Shown here one piece after another: positions 38,001 through 51,028 of a stretch of DNA of 64,000 nucleotides. The notes under the pieces are model-generated. The model was not told where the DNA came from and did not search any database. It saw nothing but the letters and a program-made list of their open reading frames with translations. Location: positions 69,255-133,254 of the forward strand of contig VWZS01000217.1 of NCBI GenBank assembly GCA_013397075.1. The letters are read 5' to 3'. Source of the DNA: Rhabdornis inornatus (lineage: Eukaryota; Chordata; Aves; Passeriformes; Rhabdornithidae). Made by a program: the position numbers and the translations under genes. Within the stretch, counting starts at the first letter, position 1; each line of letters opens with the position of its first letter.

Positions 38001-41000
38001 CTACCTTCACAGAACACTGGAAAGATGTATACCCGTGTTACTACAGATACAGAGATACTCTTCCTTGTTTAAATGCAATTGCATGCACATAAACAGCATA
38101 TGAACAGCTCTTGAAAAAGCCGCAGCTGTTTCTCACTTCAAGGATTAAATCCAGGTGGATCATGTAACAACTCTTACAGTTGTGCTGATTATTCCAAGTT
38201 TGAACATCGCCAACATTTTAAAAACGTCTAAAAAAATTGGGTGGATTAGGCCACCCTGGTTGGAAAATCTGACAAAATACATAGCTTCATATTATTCTCA
38301 CTGATTTAGGCATACTGCAAATTGCTGGACCTATACAATAGACACTGCATCATTGCACTCCTTGCCAGTTAGGAACTGGGACTAACATACACAAACATGA
38401 GAATATGGAACTGATCTATAGATCAAGTGGAAAATGGTCTCATTTTCTCTTCACCCAAGAGTCTGCTATTCTGACTCCTGTTTCTGTTGGAAAAGATTGT
38501 AAATATTCATTGGAATATTGAAAGTCCAGATTTATGGACCTATTTTGGAAAGTGATCCTGTTATTAAATGCATTATGTTTTATAATACATTAGCTTCCAA
38601 TGAATCAAACTGTAAAGTTCTGTGTCACATTATTTAATATATTATGTTTTGTGAATATGAAGTCAAACTCATATAATCCCTTTGTGAAGCACGGGTATAA
38701 TTACTTAAATCAATACTTATTATTTCATCAGCTGGCACAGAAAACAAAGTTCCATCCTCAAAATACCACTGCACAGTTCCCAGTGTTATTAATTTCCTTT
38801 TTATTAGCATGAATAATACCACAAAAATATGCTGCTAGCTGAACCTACAAGCATGATCCTGTAAAGAAATGTGCAACTATAGCCGATACCTATCGAAACC
38901 GAGTGAGCTCAAATGATTTCCAGCTCCCGTGATTTTATCATGAGTCATATCTAGTGTTTTCCTTGAGTCACACATTTAGGAGGCTGAACCATGGTGCCCA
39001 TAATCACAATTTCATTACTGTGGTGAGACAGAGAGGAACCTGTCAGTTTACATATACGCATCAAGATACTAAGCATGCAGGCAACACCCTTGGTCACATG
39101 CCAGACTATTTTGTATCAAATTTTGGTGAAACAAAACCAAGACATAGGTACAAAAGTCCTTTTCATCTGCTAATGGTAACTTCTGAGTGACTGTGCAACA
39201 AGATCCACATACATGAATTCCAGTGTGTCTTGTTTGCTGTAAAAATTTCACAAATGAAAGAACTCCCATTTTTTTCCTCACAGAGCAAAACAAGTATTTA
39301 TTTATTGGGCAGCTTTTGATAGCAATGGTATGCCATTCCACCCACATATAAGATGGAACAAGCCAAAAAACTGCAGGGACATAGATTAAGTTAAATCTTA
39401 TGGCTGGGTTATTTTTTCCTCTACCACCCAAATAAAATTAATGAGTAGTATCAGTAAGTAAACAACACTGACTAGGCCTTGGCTGTTAAAAGCTCTTATT
39501 CTGCTCTATTTCAAAACCATTCTAATGCTATTCAAGGTGCAAGTGGGCATGTAAGATTCAACACTTAATAAATCAGAAGGTGAGAGAAAAAAACATACAA
39601 GTGAAGATGTACTTACATATTTTTAAATTCAGATCCTCTGAATACCCTCAAAATTCTTAAAAAGTTTTTGAAAAGCCATAAACAAATTGCCTTTCAATAT
39701 CTGCATGAACATCTGTAAACCTGAACCACTGTTGAGAGCAGATCCTGCTATTGCAGCACGGACCAAAACAATTTAAGTCAGTAGAGGAACAAGAAAAAAA
39801 AACCACTTCTGCCCTCTTTTCCAACACAGAAAGTACTAAAACTTCCTCTCAGGTTGCACCCAACAGAAAGCAATTCTGAATCAGCAACAGATTAAGTAGA
39901 TGAACTAACAGATCTCTGTCATGTCAAATTGTTATAATATTTTATATTTCAACTAACTTGCCATTTAATATGGAAAACCAAGAAGACCCCAAAACAAACT
40001 CTCTCCATAAGACAATTCAAGCAAACATGAACAGAGCTTAGTGAGTGTGGGACATTTGGAACAAAACCAAGGATGATCTTCTAGAATATGCTGTCATTTG
40101 CTAAGTAAGAATGTACTCTGGCTGCTGTTCTTTCAAACATCTCCATCTGTCCTCAGCAAGCAGGAGAAAAGTGATGCAATTTTCATGGCACCCACAGCCT
40201 CAAACCCAGACACTCATCACCTAGGTGTTAGCAAGCTCTTACACAAGGCTTCTCAAATTACTGCTTCCCACCAAGACCTGAAACTGGCTCCCTTTTAACA
40301 TCTGTTAATCTAATTGGTTCCTATGAGCTTGTAACAATTAAACCTGTTGTTGCAAGGAGCAACAGGGAAAGGGGATTTTATATATCCACAGCTGGGCTGT
40401 TAGCAGAACAAACGGACTGCATCTTAAGGGCTCTCACCAAAATTCAGTTACTGAACTGTGAGAACAAGAACAAGCCTCAGATGAAGCTGATGGCCTCAGC
40501 AAGTGGGCTGAGCTCAATGTACTGGTCAGCTGCTCTGTCACAACAGCAGTCACAAAGGGGGACAAAGGCTGCTCCATTTTTCTTGTCATCAAATACAAAA
40601 AAGTCAGTGAAAGGGATGACGAGCCATGGCAAAGATGGATTGAAGAATTCATTCAAAGAGTAAACAGAATTTTTGCATTGTCTATTATGAAGCTGACAAT
40701 TTTTGATTAGCCTGTAATAAGAAGGGGAAAAAATGGAATCAAAGTTTTTGTTTAGATTCAAAATATTTTTTCAAAAGGGAAGTAATGCAACAGCTGAAGA
40801 AACTGAGCTCTTTACTTAAGCAAAACACTTCAGTATATTTCAAGTAGAAATAACTTTTTTTCCCTAAGAAGAAGTGAAAATGGAACAAAGTAATACTCAG
40901 CTCAGTATCAGCCCTGGTCCCTTTTCCAGACACTTAAGAACATCTCTGTATACTCACAGCAGATTGTCACCCTCAAAAGGAATTTTCATACTTCTAACCA

Positions 41001-44000
41001 ATGTGAATAAATTCTTGCAGAGCAGGAGCTGTAACATTATCATTAGCCTACAGAAGAAAAGGAATAAAAACTTTGTCGCAAGTTTTGCAGATATCTAAGT
41101 GTAAACATCTTACACTCTGAGAAGGCAAGTGAGCCCTGTGGTTTTCTTGCAGTGCACCAGATTAATAAAGCTTATTTCTTGTCCTTTCTACAGTGTAGTT
41201 TAAACACGACTTGACAAAGCCCTTCTCAAAAGTGGTTTTGCTCTGTGCTCTCTCCTATACTTTCTACCCTAGTATTAAGCCCAAAGCAGCTGGGCACAAT
41301 GCTGAATTGAGGTGGCACCATCACCCTGAGGAACCCTTAGAAGTTCCTCAGAAGCTCCTGCAATAGTCTAACACTTTATGTGCCTCACACTTAGACACCT
41401 GAAAGTTTATCAGCTCCCATTGCAGGGTGTGGGAAGAACAACTGTTATTTACTTTGTGGGAGACAGAGAATTAAGCTTTCAACCTTTGTTTCTTTGCTCT
41501 CTAGCCACTGACTTCCATTTTTTTAACTCTTCTGCTTTCTATTCATCCTTTTCTTAATCTCTTCCTCTAATTTTCATCAACCTTTGTGAAACTCCACAAA
41601 GCCAACTTTTAAAAACAGAAATGTTTTTAACAGAGAAGTTGAGACTTGACACTCAGAAGTGAATGCAGAAACTTCTTGCTTTTCCAGAGTATTATTGAAG
41701 AAGATCTATGTATCTGAAAACCCTTTCCTCTCCACCTTCTGTATGTTTCCTTAGACCATCACAACTACAGACAACTACTGCATTCCATAACCTCAACCAA
41801 GAAACAACTTTTTTTCTCTGATGATTGCAATACACTTCAAACATATAGTAATTTAGTCATTTTGAATTGAACTCAGGCAACATTAGAAGGTAGCTCATGA
41901 CATGTAGAGTGATTTGACGCTTTAACAGGTAAAATTATTAGAAGTGTGCCAATGTAACCAGAGTATTTCTAACGATACTCAAATACCTGGAAACACACAA
42001 ACCTTCTGACAGGCTTTCCGTAGGTTTAACGTTTTGAGCTGTGCCTCCAGACACATTTGCAAAAAAGAAAAAGCAGTCTTTCAGACTGTCACAAAAAATG
42101 CTAAAAAATATGTTTCTGCACAGCTAATCCTAATTCCTATTTTATCACTGTTAGTTGAGCACCATTCTAAAATGGAAGTGATGAATTTTTTAAGTAATTT
42201 GCTGAGATGTAGCACAAATTAGTGTGCTATTACTGTTCATGGATTTCCTTTAATAAGAAGGAACTATACACATAGATTGGTGATTAAAAGTAGTAAAAAT
42301 AAATGGGATAAAGACTCCCCAAGTGAAAGTCATGGCATCTGGTCCATTTTTTTTTTATTCACTTAGTTTATTTCACACACAGACAAAGCAGCATCCCCTC
42401 TACATTACATAGCCTTAGTACACTAGTAGTAGCTCTGAGGTAGAGCCCCTCCAGCTGCCAGGAAAATAATAATTTTTAAAAAAACACAATAACAAATAAA
42501 AAGAACTTGATAACCATCCATGACAATGCCGGGGAAGCTGACCTAGAAAATGCTTTAATTGCATTAATTATAATATTGTCTTTACATATGCAGGAGTATT
42601 TTAATATCATACTTCTAATGGATTTCACAGTTTCATTAAGAAATAAGAATAATACTAGCCAATTTCAAGAGAGAAATATGCTCAACACAATCTGGAAAAC
42701 TAGTTGGATTTCAAGGGATGTTTTCAACCTCTCTAATATAGAATTTCTTTTTGCTCTTCTTAGATTCAACTTTTCCAATACAAGAAAAAAAAAATTATCT
42801 GCAGGGAAAGATTTTTCCCTCATTTAATAGAACCCATAGATCTTTAGAGATTATAAACTTTTTTCACTGTCTACTGCATTAAATTTTACCCCCAAAAGAA
42901 TCTTTACGAAAATATTTATCTTCCTCCATGATTTCCGTAAAAAGTGGATTAAAAAACCACCTGGTAAAGGACAATGGTAACCTTCTACAAGTATACAAAA
43001 CTATTTTGCTTTAGGGAAAAAACATATTTAAAGACATATAAAAAGTGCAAAATCAAATAAAGTAATCAGCCTACATTGGTACAGCAATTTTTTTCAATTA
43101 CAGCAACATAGAATTTTATCAGGGTTTTTAACTATATTTCACCAGAATAACATTTAATATTGAGAAACAATAAAATACTTATTTTAAAGGCATTTTTTGT
43201 GGGCATCTTGGAGTATTCTAGGAGGCATATATAGCATAAGATTGACCCACCTCTGGGTCAGGTATGTTACCTCACCCCACCCATCCAGTCCTCTCATCCA
43301 TTCCATGACACTGAAAGTTGGTAATATTCTTTCACTGCTGTATAGCCCTTGTCTCAAGTCCTTCTGCGCTACCTAGCAGGGATCTGTGACTACTGCTCTG
43401 AGGGAAGCACTGCCCCTATGCAGAACTGCAGCAGTATGATCAAACCACAGCACCCAACTGTCAGGGATGCCTTACTACATATATTAGTTGATGTCCTCAA
43501 TTAAGTCACATCTCGATTATCTCATGCTGATTTAAAAATCAGTGAAGGAAATCTGGTGGCTCCCTGGTATTCGTAAAAAGTTCAGCCAGTAACCTTTGTT
43601 CATCAGGCTGGCCAGTTCTCAGTTTGTAACTATCATTGAATGTTTTTTCCATGGTTTGGCTTTATAAATTACTGGGGAAAAATATATTGCATTCTTACAC
43701 TTCAATTCCACAATTTTCGATGTACAAATTTGAACAGCCATCAACGGGTTATTTTCCAGCTTGCTTAGAGGCTGGAACACCTTCATTTAGTAACTTTGGG
43801 AAGTAATCTAACAGCTCCAACAGTTTAAGCTAGAAAGGGCCACAAGGATGTGAGAGAATTCCTCTGTGGGACATCGAAGAAAAATTGTAAGACAGCCTCA
43901 AGAAATGCAAAAGGAATTCTTTATTTCAAGCAGCTCAGTTCTAGTTGGTAATAAAGTACTTGGCTCCACCATTGAGCTCTGTGCACTTACTTTCTTTGTA

Positions 44001-47000
44001 AAGTAAGTCTAGTCAGCCAGGGTTGAAAGCAGGTTTCAATGATAATGTTGGTGAGTCCTGACCTAATGTATATAGATTTCTCCTTTCACTGACAGTTTAT
44101 TTTTTAGAATATCTCTTTTCCCAGGCTTTATGATGACCCTGTTTTTTAAAAAAAATATTTACATATACAAGGGTAACACATCTGCTTATCTTCAGACACA
44201 TGTTGAGCATACAACTCACAGATCCTGCACTCTGGAAACAAGTCAGCATGCTGCAGTATGTGGTAGAAGAAAGGGCGGCAGGGGGGAGGGAAGAAAGGTA
44301 AAACATAGTGTATTTAGCACATCTGAAAATGAGCTCAAGCTCTTTCTACTTCCAGCAGCTGCCTATAACGGAAAAAATGAAGACTGGCCATTGCCAAATA
44401 AGTGGGCAGTAAGAAATAACAGATGTGAAATTTCAGCAACATCATTGGCTAGGTCAGTTTCACAGACTGCTTGAGAGCCAGGGTCCCTGTTGGGCTGCAG
44501 CATTCTCAGAGGCACACTTGCTTTTTTTGCTGCTGAACTGTTGTTCCTCCTGCTTAGCTGAATTCACTCGGCACCTCACCCATGAATGCAACCGACAGCA
44601 AACATTCACGTCCTCGCAAGCATGTGCAAAGGCTCCTCGATTAAAGTCAGTCACTGCATTTTCCAAAATCATATTAATATTTCATGTCTCTCTTCCTCAG
44701 TCCCGTTCACCCCTTTTTTTGTTTCATGGAAACTTATGGTGACTGGGGAAGACAGGTCCTTCAACACAAGATCTTATTACATAAGGCTCACAAAGAAAGC
44801 AAGATCAAAGAAGCCAATCTAATCTGTTGCATACATTTTTAAGAGAAAGGGCATTGAGTGAAAAATGCCCTTCAAAGAGTCAACTGCAATTACACATGTA
44901 ATTTTCAAGGATGAATCAAGTTTCTCAACAGAGTTTAAAGGGGAAATTATGAATATAAGCATGAACTATCACATCGAAAGCAGCTCCTGTCACCCAATTT
45001 GCAGGGTTAAGTGGACTTCAGTTTAAATTAAAATTAAATAAAAGGTTTTATTTAGACATCAGAAATATGCCTTGAAATTGTAATGTGGATAACAAAGATA
45101 ACTGTTACTTTAGGAAAAAAAAACAATTTAAAAGTTGTACTAGAAAAAAATATGCCCGGTGAAGAATACCTAGTATCAGCAACTGACATAATCAGAACTG
45201 TAGCTGGGCTGTCACATCCATTGCAAGACACTCTTCTGTTGTGTTCAAATTATGGTTGTAAAATGCAGCTCTTAATAAGCCTAGGTTTCCATGCTATGTA
45301 TCATCTGGTATATTTATTACCTGTTGCTGAAAGAAACAGTATCACTCTCCCCACCTACTTCCAGCTGCTTATTGTGTCTTTCTCCCTTTTGCTGCATCCA
45401 GTAATTTCTCATCCACAGGACAAGCCAGGCCAGCGTAATTTCCTGATTTAGTTTTCCTTCCCAGGCAGTTAGGGTTCTTTTTTCCTGAATCAGCTGCTTA
45501 CCTTGAACTCACCTTGGGACTGGGGGCTGATGTAAGAGAGGGAAAAAACAGGCTGAAGTATCCCTTTTGGCATCAGCCTGCAGTTGCACAAGACCAAATG
45601 CAATACTAAACCATGCTCTGGAATGTATTACTAGCTTTCTTCTTGTAAAATAAATATTCAAGTGTCTTCAGGATTCCACGTAATACAGTGAGTTTCTGAG
45701 AGCTAATGAGAAACTCCGGAGGGAAAAATTGTAATATTATAGCAAATGAAGGACTCCACAGGGCACCAAAGCACAGTGACACGAATAAAAACTCAATATG
45801 CGGACAAAAGGCCTTGCAATCTAAATTGACAAGAGTAGTAAGAAATTAATTGCCTTTCCTAATATCACTTAGCAGGTTAGTAACAGAGGCAGAAATCAAA
45901 TGCAGGAGTTGGGACAGGCAGCTCTATGCACTCCATCATACCTCTTCCCATAGCAGCAATTGCTATTTACTCACTGCTTGTGGTATGGCATCTCCACGTC
46001 AAGAACTGCTTTAGGTTCCAGAAATGGTAACATGAAAACGACCATTGTATTTGCTACTCCATAAGCAAATTTTCAGTTCAATGTGGTTTACACCATCTGA
46101 AAGTTATCAATGCCTTCCGAAGGAAAGAACTTGAAACCATAATATTTTTCTGACTCAGTAACATGTCCTTTCTCCCCTCTAACGACAGACTAAAGTAAAT
46201 GAAATTGCAAAAAAATCCACTTTTATTTTTTGTTTCTATTAAATGAAGTGAGGTGCAATTTGGGATTAGTACTTTTAGATCATCCTAAATTCTCCAAACA
46301 AGAAGTAAACCAAGATGAACTACATGAAAAATAAAAAAGGAAAGCACAGACACAGAAAGGAGATCGTTCAAAGAGGAAAAGCAGTATAGCTTCCTATTTA
46401 ATCTGGCTATTAATAAATCCAAATAAATACAGCAAGACTGGTCACATCTCTATTTTTTGCTTCTAAAAGTAAAAACCCACTCTGTGCTGTTATGTATATA
46501 GTACAAAACTGCATTGATATAAAGAGAACTGTATATCCCACACCAAACACAAATCCCCACAATCAATTCCCTCTCCTATCTGTATTCTGCTGTTAACTAT
46601 GTGAATTTAACACACAGTCACTTCAAAACTATCAACAAGTTTTCTATTTCAGGCTTAAGATATGGCAGAACTTAATCAGAAACACAAAATGTAATTCCTG
46701 AAGTAACGAAATACCATCACACAGCAAACTTCAGCACACAGATGACAGTCAGAACATCTTGAGCAAACCACAGCTTTTCTTACTCTGATGGCTATCACAT
46801 CACAATGAAAGACCTGAAGAAAGACTCTGCTTGTTTTCCTTCATCTTGATTACTCCCAGTTGTTCCCAAGATAAAAGCCCACCAATGATCCTATCTAGGA
46901 AAGTTAGGTAAGCCTATTACCTGAAGAGCAACAGGACTAGCTAGTGAAAACATTTATTTTCATGTAACACAGAAGAATATATGTCACATTAGCTGGCAGG

Positions 47001-48772
47001 CTCCGGAGTAGCTGCGACGACAGAAGTCCATGGTTCAAGAACTGCACCTTGGTATCAACCTCTGCCAAAAATACCAGCAAGCGGCTGGTGAAACTTCAGC
47101 TATTAAAAGAGAGGATCAAACCTTCACATCTTCAATGATCTCACAATTACCCATCAGAGTTTTGACACTAACACTCCCCAAGCACATTAACACCTGCTGT
47201 TTTCCAGAGATGTTCAGCACCAGCATCTAGCACAGTATCTACTTTTTCTGAGTCATCTCACTGGAGTGTGGATTACCACCAGCTGTGATGTGAGGTCCTG
47301 GAAGGATCTTAGCACCCCTGCACTAACCAATCAGTTCTTGGCTAATATTATATGGAAAACAAACATAACTGGTGCTTTCTTGCCTAATACAATTTTAGAG
47401 TCTATCCATCATGTTTATTAGAAAAGGTATTATAAGCTTCTATCCTACTTATATTGCAACAAAAGGAGCACACACCAGTGAGGAACTATGTGAATGCTCG
47501 AATGAGTAAGCAAAATACCAAAGATTTTATTAAGAGATTAGCAAAAGGTAATTTGATCCTTTAAAGTTTTATCTTTGTTGTTTATTTATTGCTTCCAGTT
47601 ACAATCTTATTATTTTGCTACAACTGAAGATTTTTATGCAAATAAGTGTTTAACTATTTTCAAATGTTTCCCCAAGACAAATTATGCAATGCCTTTGAAT
47701 AAAATGCAGACAACTCGACTTTGCCGTGCTCTAGAGAGGCAATATAATTTACATATTTTTTTATGAAGGAAAAGTTATAATTTTAATATTCTTTTTAACA
47801 TATTAGATCCTTACACAACTAGTATTATCAATTGTGCAATTTTATCATCACCACTACACTTAACCCTGCACACTGGCTTCCCACCTTCTGCTGCTAACAG
47901 TCGCTCAAGTTGTTTTTTAAGTTTGCTTATTAATGCACATGCTTGTGCTTCTGTTCTGAAGTGTCATAGGACCCCCCCTTATCTGGTCTGAGGCAGTATT
48001 ATAAAATAAGTTATATTATCTGTAACGTTACCCAAAAAGTAGTTCTAATTTAGTAAGAGTCTCTTTAATTCTTAAGTATCACATTTTTAAACAGCATCAA
48101 ACTTGAAAAAACAAATACTTTTATTTTTTGTTGAATAAAGATATATGCACTCTCTATAATGCTTTCATTCCATCTGTGCACTGATGATAACATGGATACA
48201 GCAGTTTAGCCCTGATAATTGTCAGGTAGTGGAGGACAGGAGCACAGGGGCAGATTAAAATGTAGGCAAAAAAGAATTATCCAGAACTAACTGACAAACT
48301 TTAAATTCACTTACCTACCTTTTCTAGTAAAATACTAGCAGAAATAGAGAGGACGTAGTAAATATAGACCTACGTTAATGCAGATATTCTAAACTGATAG
48401 ATTCCTTCAGAGTTGTACCTAAATGCTAATTTTTGAAATTAAAAACAAACATACTTTTCAGAGGCCATAAAAGCGAAAAAAAACCAAAAAACCAAAAAGA
48501 CCCAACCCCAAGGCAAAGGTTTCTTGCTGTATTGGTCACCAAAGTCAACACACATGGAACAAAATACATAGGTTCTAAACATTTGTTGCCAACAGCACTG
48601 AAATCAAACAAAACCCCCTATATATAACCTTTTTCATGTAACTTGGCTCTGCCATGGAAACCCGAGAACTAGAAACATGACATTATTCCAAATAACTATC
48701 TCTTTGCAAGAAAATGCAGTTGCTTTTTGGAAGTATTATTTTACTCTTCTTCCATTGGCCTCCTTTCCCCGG

Positions 48773-49043
48773 CAGCCAGCGATAGGACAAGAGGAAATGG
48801 CTTCAAACTGCACCAAGGGAAGGTTCAGGTTGGACATCAGGAAGGATTTTTTCACTTAGGGTGGTTAAGCATTGGAACAGGTTCCACAGGGACATGGTAG
48901 TGTCACCATCCCTAGAAGTGTTCAAGAAACAACTGGATGTGGCACGTTGTGTCCTTAGCTGATGTTTGGTCAAGAGTTGGACTCAATGATCTTGGAGGTC
49001 TTTTGCAATCTTAATGATTCAATGATTCTTCTGTTCTACGATT
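48773..49043 (+). mobile_element. CR1 LINE fragment, 3' end, plus orientation
   Basis: The segment matches the 3' end of bird CR1 elements. It contains GATAGGACAAGAGGAAATGG near the start, GTTCAGGTTGGACATCAGGA, then TGGAACAGGTTCC, and ends in degenerate ATGATTC repeats, the CR1 tail. In translation the start still reads like the C-terminus of the CR1 ORF2 protein (GRFRLDIRKDFFT) before a stop. It is 5'-truncated, as is normal for CR1 insertions, and not active. Confidence 0.9.
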
Positions 49044-50084
49044 ATTAAGTACAAGTAACACTGATTTTATCTGTGCATTTATAAGGCTCTCTTTGACAGC
49101 CTACACCTACAGACAAGGAAGTACAAATAATACATTTATAAAAAGATCACAATAAACTATTTTGAATTTTAAAAATTCTTCCCTAGATCCTTCTTGCACT
49201 CTTCTCTAATCAAAATGATATACATTTGGCACACACGATGCAAAGAATAAGTAATAAGCATAGGGGATCAGGAAAATAATTTAACTTTACAAAGGATACC
49301 ACAGTTTGCAGAGGGAGAGTTAAAACTACAAACAAAATTTGCCGTTTAAAGAAAGAAAAAAAACCAGCTTGCAGTAATTTATAAACTTACTTCAGATTTC
49401 TAGAATGACATTCTATAATGATACATTCTAGAATGATGTCTCATTTTATAATTGCTAAATGTAGAAAGTTGCATTATTCTGAAAAGCCAATTCCAGCATC
49501 ATTATTTTAATACAATGGGTCAAGTTACCACTTCAGTAAGTACAGGTTGAACTGTTACATGAAAATTTTTCCAAAGTCAGGGTGATGTGAGGAGAGGCTT
49601 CACTTTTCAAGAGCAGTCGATGAGACTACATCCTCCTCTCCTTAAAACCTCTGCTTAAAAAAGTTGTCTGAATGCTATGAACAGGAACTTGGTACCCAGA
49701 AGAAAATATTCAAAAGGTATAAACTACTGAACATCTTTCTTCCTTCGTACAGTAGTAAAACTTCAGAGACAGACAGCATGTGAAAACACAGAAAATATAA
49801 TCAGAATTTCATTTACTCACCTCTGTTCCAAATCCTTAGGTGTTAGTCAACCACTTCAGATGCCTGGCAATACCTAGAGAAAAAATTGATGTAAAATGTA
49901 AGAAAGGTACAGAGCCAAAACTATCAAAACAATATTCATTATAAGTATTGGTGGCTGGAATGGTAAAAACATTGCTTGTAAGAGATTATATGCACATGGG
50001 TAACATCTCACTACCATGCCACTTCTGCTTGGCTAGAAACGCAGCAATCTAGACATCACTCCAACCATGAAGGCACTAAGAAAA
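49044..50084. other. Intergenic/intronic spacer between CR1 elements
   Basis: AT-rich sequence with no exon or repeat I can name. A small imperfect repeat built on TCTAGAATG lies at 49399-49440. The left edge of the following CR1 is uncertain by some tens of bases. Confidence 0.5.
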
Positions 50085-50628
50085 AGGACAAATCCCAGAC
50101 TTCAGGAGAGTAGAGTTCAGCCTCCTCAAGGATCTGTTTGGTGAAGTAACCATGGGATAAAGCCGTGGATGGGAGAAAGACCCAAGAAAATTCACTAATA
50201 TTCAAAGATCACCTACTCCAAGCTGAGGGACAGTGATTCCCAACAAGGAAATCAGGCAGAAATGCCAGGCTTGCACAGATGAACAAGGAGCTCATGGAGA
50301 GACATAAACCAAAGGGCAGAAGCAAGGACAGGTAGCCTGTGAGGAGTACAGAGAGAATGTCTGACAAGCTAGGCATAAGGATAGGAAACCTAAAGCCCTG
50401 ATACAATTAAACCTTGCCAAAGACATCAAGGACAACAAGAAAAGCTTCTACAGGTATATTGGTGATAAAAGCAAGATGAGAAAATGTGGTCCCTCTCTGG
50501 AAGGAAACAGGAGGTGTGCTTACCGAGGACACGCAGGAGGCTGAGGTACTCTATGATTTTTTGCCTTGGTTCTCACTGGCGAGTGCTCCAGCTACACTGC
50601 TCGAATTGCAGAAGGCTAAGAAAGACTG
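50085..50628 (+). mobile_element. CR1 LINE internal fragment (part A1), plus orientation
   Basis: The segment follows the internal region of the CR1 ORF2 reading frame, upstream of and into reverse transcriptase. Recognisable stretches include GATGAACAAGGAGCTCATGG, AAGCAAGGACAGGTAGCCTG and AACAAGAAAAGCTTCTACAG. The frame is broken by stops and shifts. Homology stops at GACTGG (50624-50629), where an unrelated part of CR1 begins, and resumes at about 51029. Confidence 0.88.
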
Positions 50629-51028
50629 GAGAGGGTCCAGGGAATGACTATGAAAATCATCATAGGATCACAGAATATCCTGAGTTGGAAGGAACCCACA
50701 AGTAGAGTCCAACTCTTGGCTCTGCACAGGATAATCCCCAAAATCACTCCATATACCTGAGAGCATTGCTCACACATTTCTTGAACTCTGTCAGGCTTGG
50801 TGCTGTGACCACTTCTCTGGGGAGCCTATTCCAGTGCCCAACTACCTTGGGTTGGGCACTGGAAGAACCTTTTCCTGATATCCAGAAAACACAGCTTCAT
50901 GCCCATTTCCCACGTCGTATCACTGCTCAGCAGAGAACCCATTTCAACTTGTGAGGAAGCTGTAGACTGCAGGGTTATGGTTAGGGGACTGGAGTATTTT
51001 TCTTCTGAGGAAAGACTGAGAAAGAAAC
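50629..51028 (+). mobile_element. CR1 scrap inserted in CR1, itself split by a minus-strand CR1
   Basis: The two flanks 50629-50660 (AGAGGGTCCAGGGAATGAC…) and about 50980-51028 (…GGGGACTGGAGTATTTTTCT…) together read as one continuous piece of the CR1 3' region. They interrupt the more upstream CR1 sequence on both sides. The centre, 50661-50979, is a minus-strand CR1 3' end. Boundaries are good to roughly 10 bases. Confidence 0.65.
50661..50979 (-). mobile_element. CR1 LINE 3' end, minus orientation, nested in older CR1
   Basis: On the plus strand it begins with the inverted CR1 tail (ATAGGATCACAGAATATCC) and continues through GAACTCTGTCAGGCTTGGTG, CCAGTGCCCAAC and GAGGAAGCTGTAGACTGC, which matches a common bird CR1 subfamily. 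Its position inside another CR1 dates it as the younger insertion. It contains a 14-bp palindromic arm pair at 50829-50864 not expected from the family. Confidence 0.88.

Larger units (their letters stand above)
28236..48772 (-). other. LHFPL2: Presumed 5' intron of LHFPL2, second part
   Basis: About 20 kb of AT-rich DNA in which I cannot support any exon or RNA gene. It contains (AAAAT)n at 35034-35063, an A/T block at 33901-33930 and several A/C-rich tracts on the plus strand (35510-35580 and 48470-48515). Candidate conserved blocks lie at 30490-30620 and 31310-31870. A weak match to a CR1 tail near 37418 was noted but not accepted. Reading frames are short and unrecognised. Confidence 0.5.
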
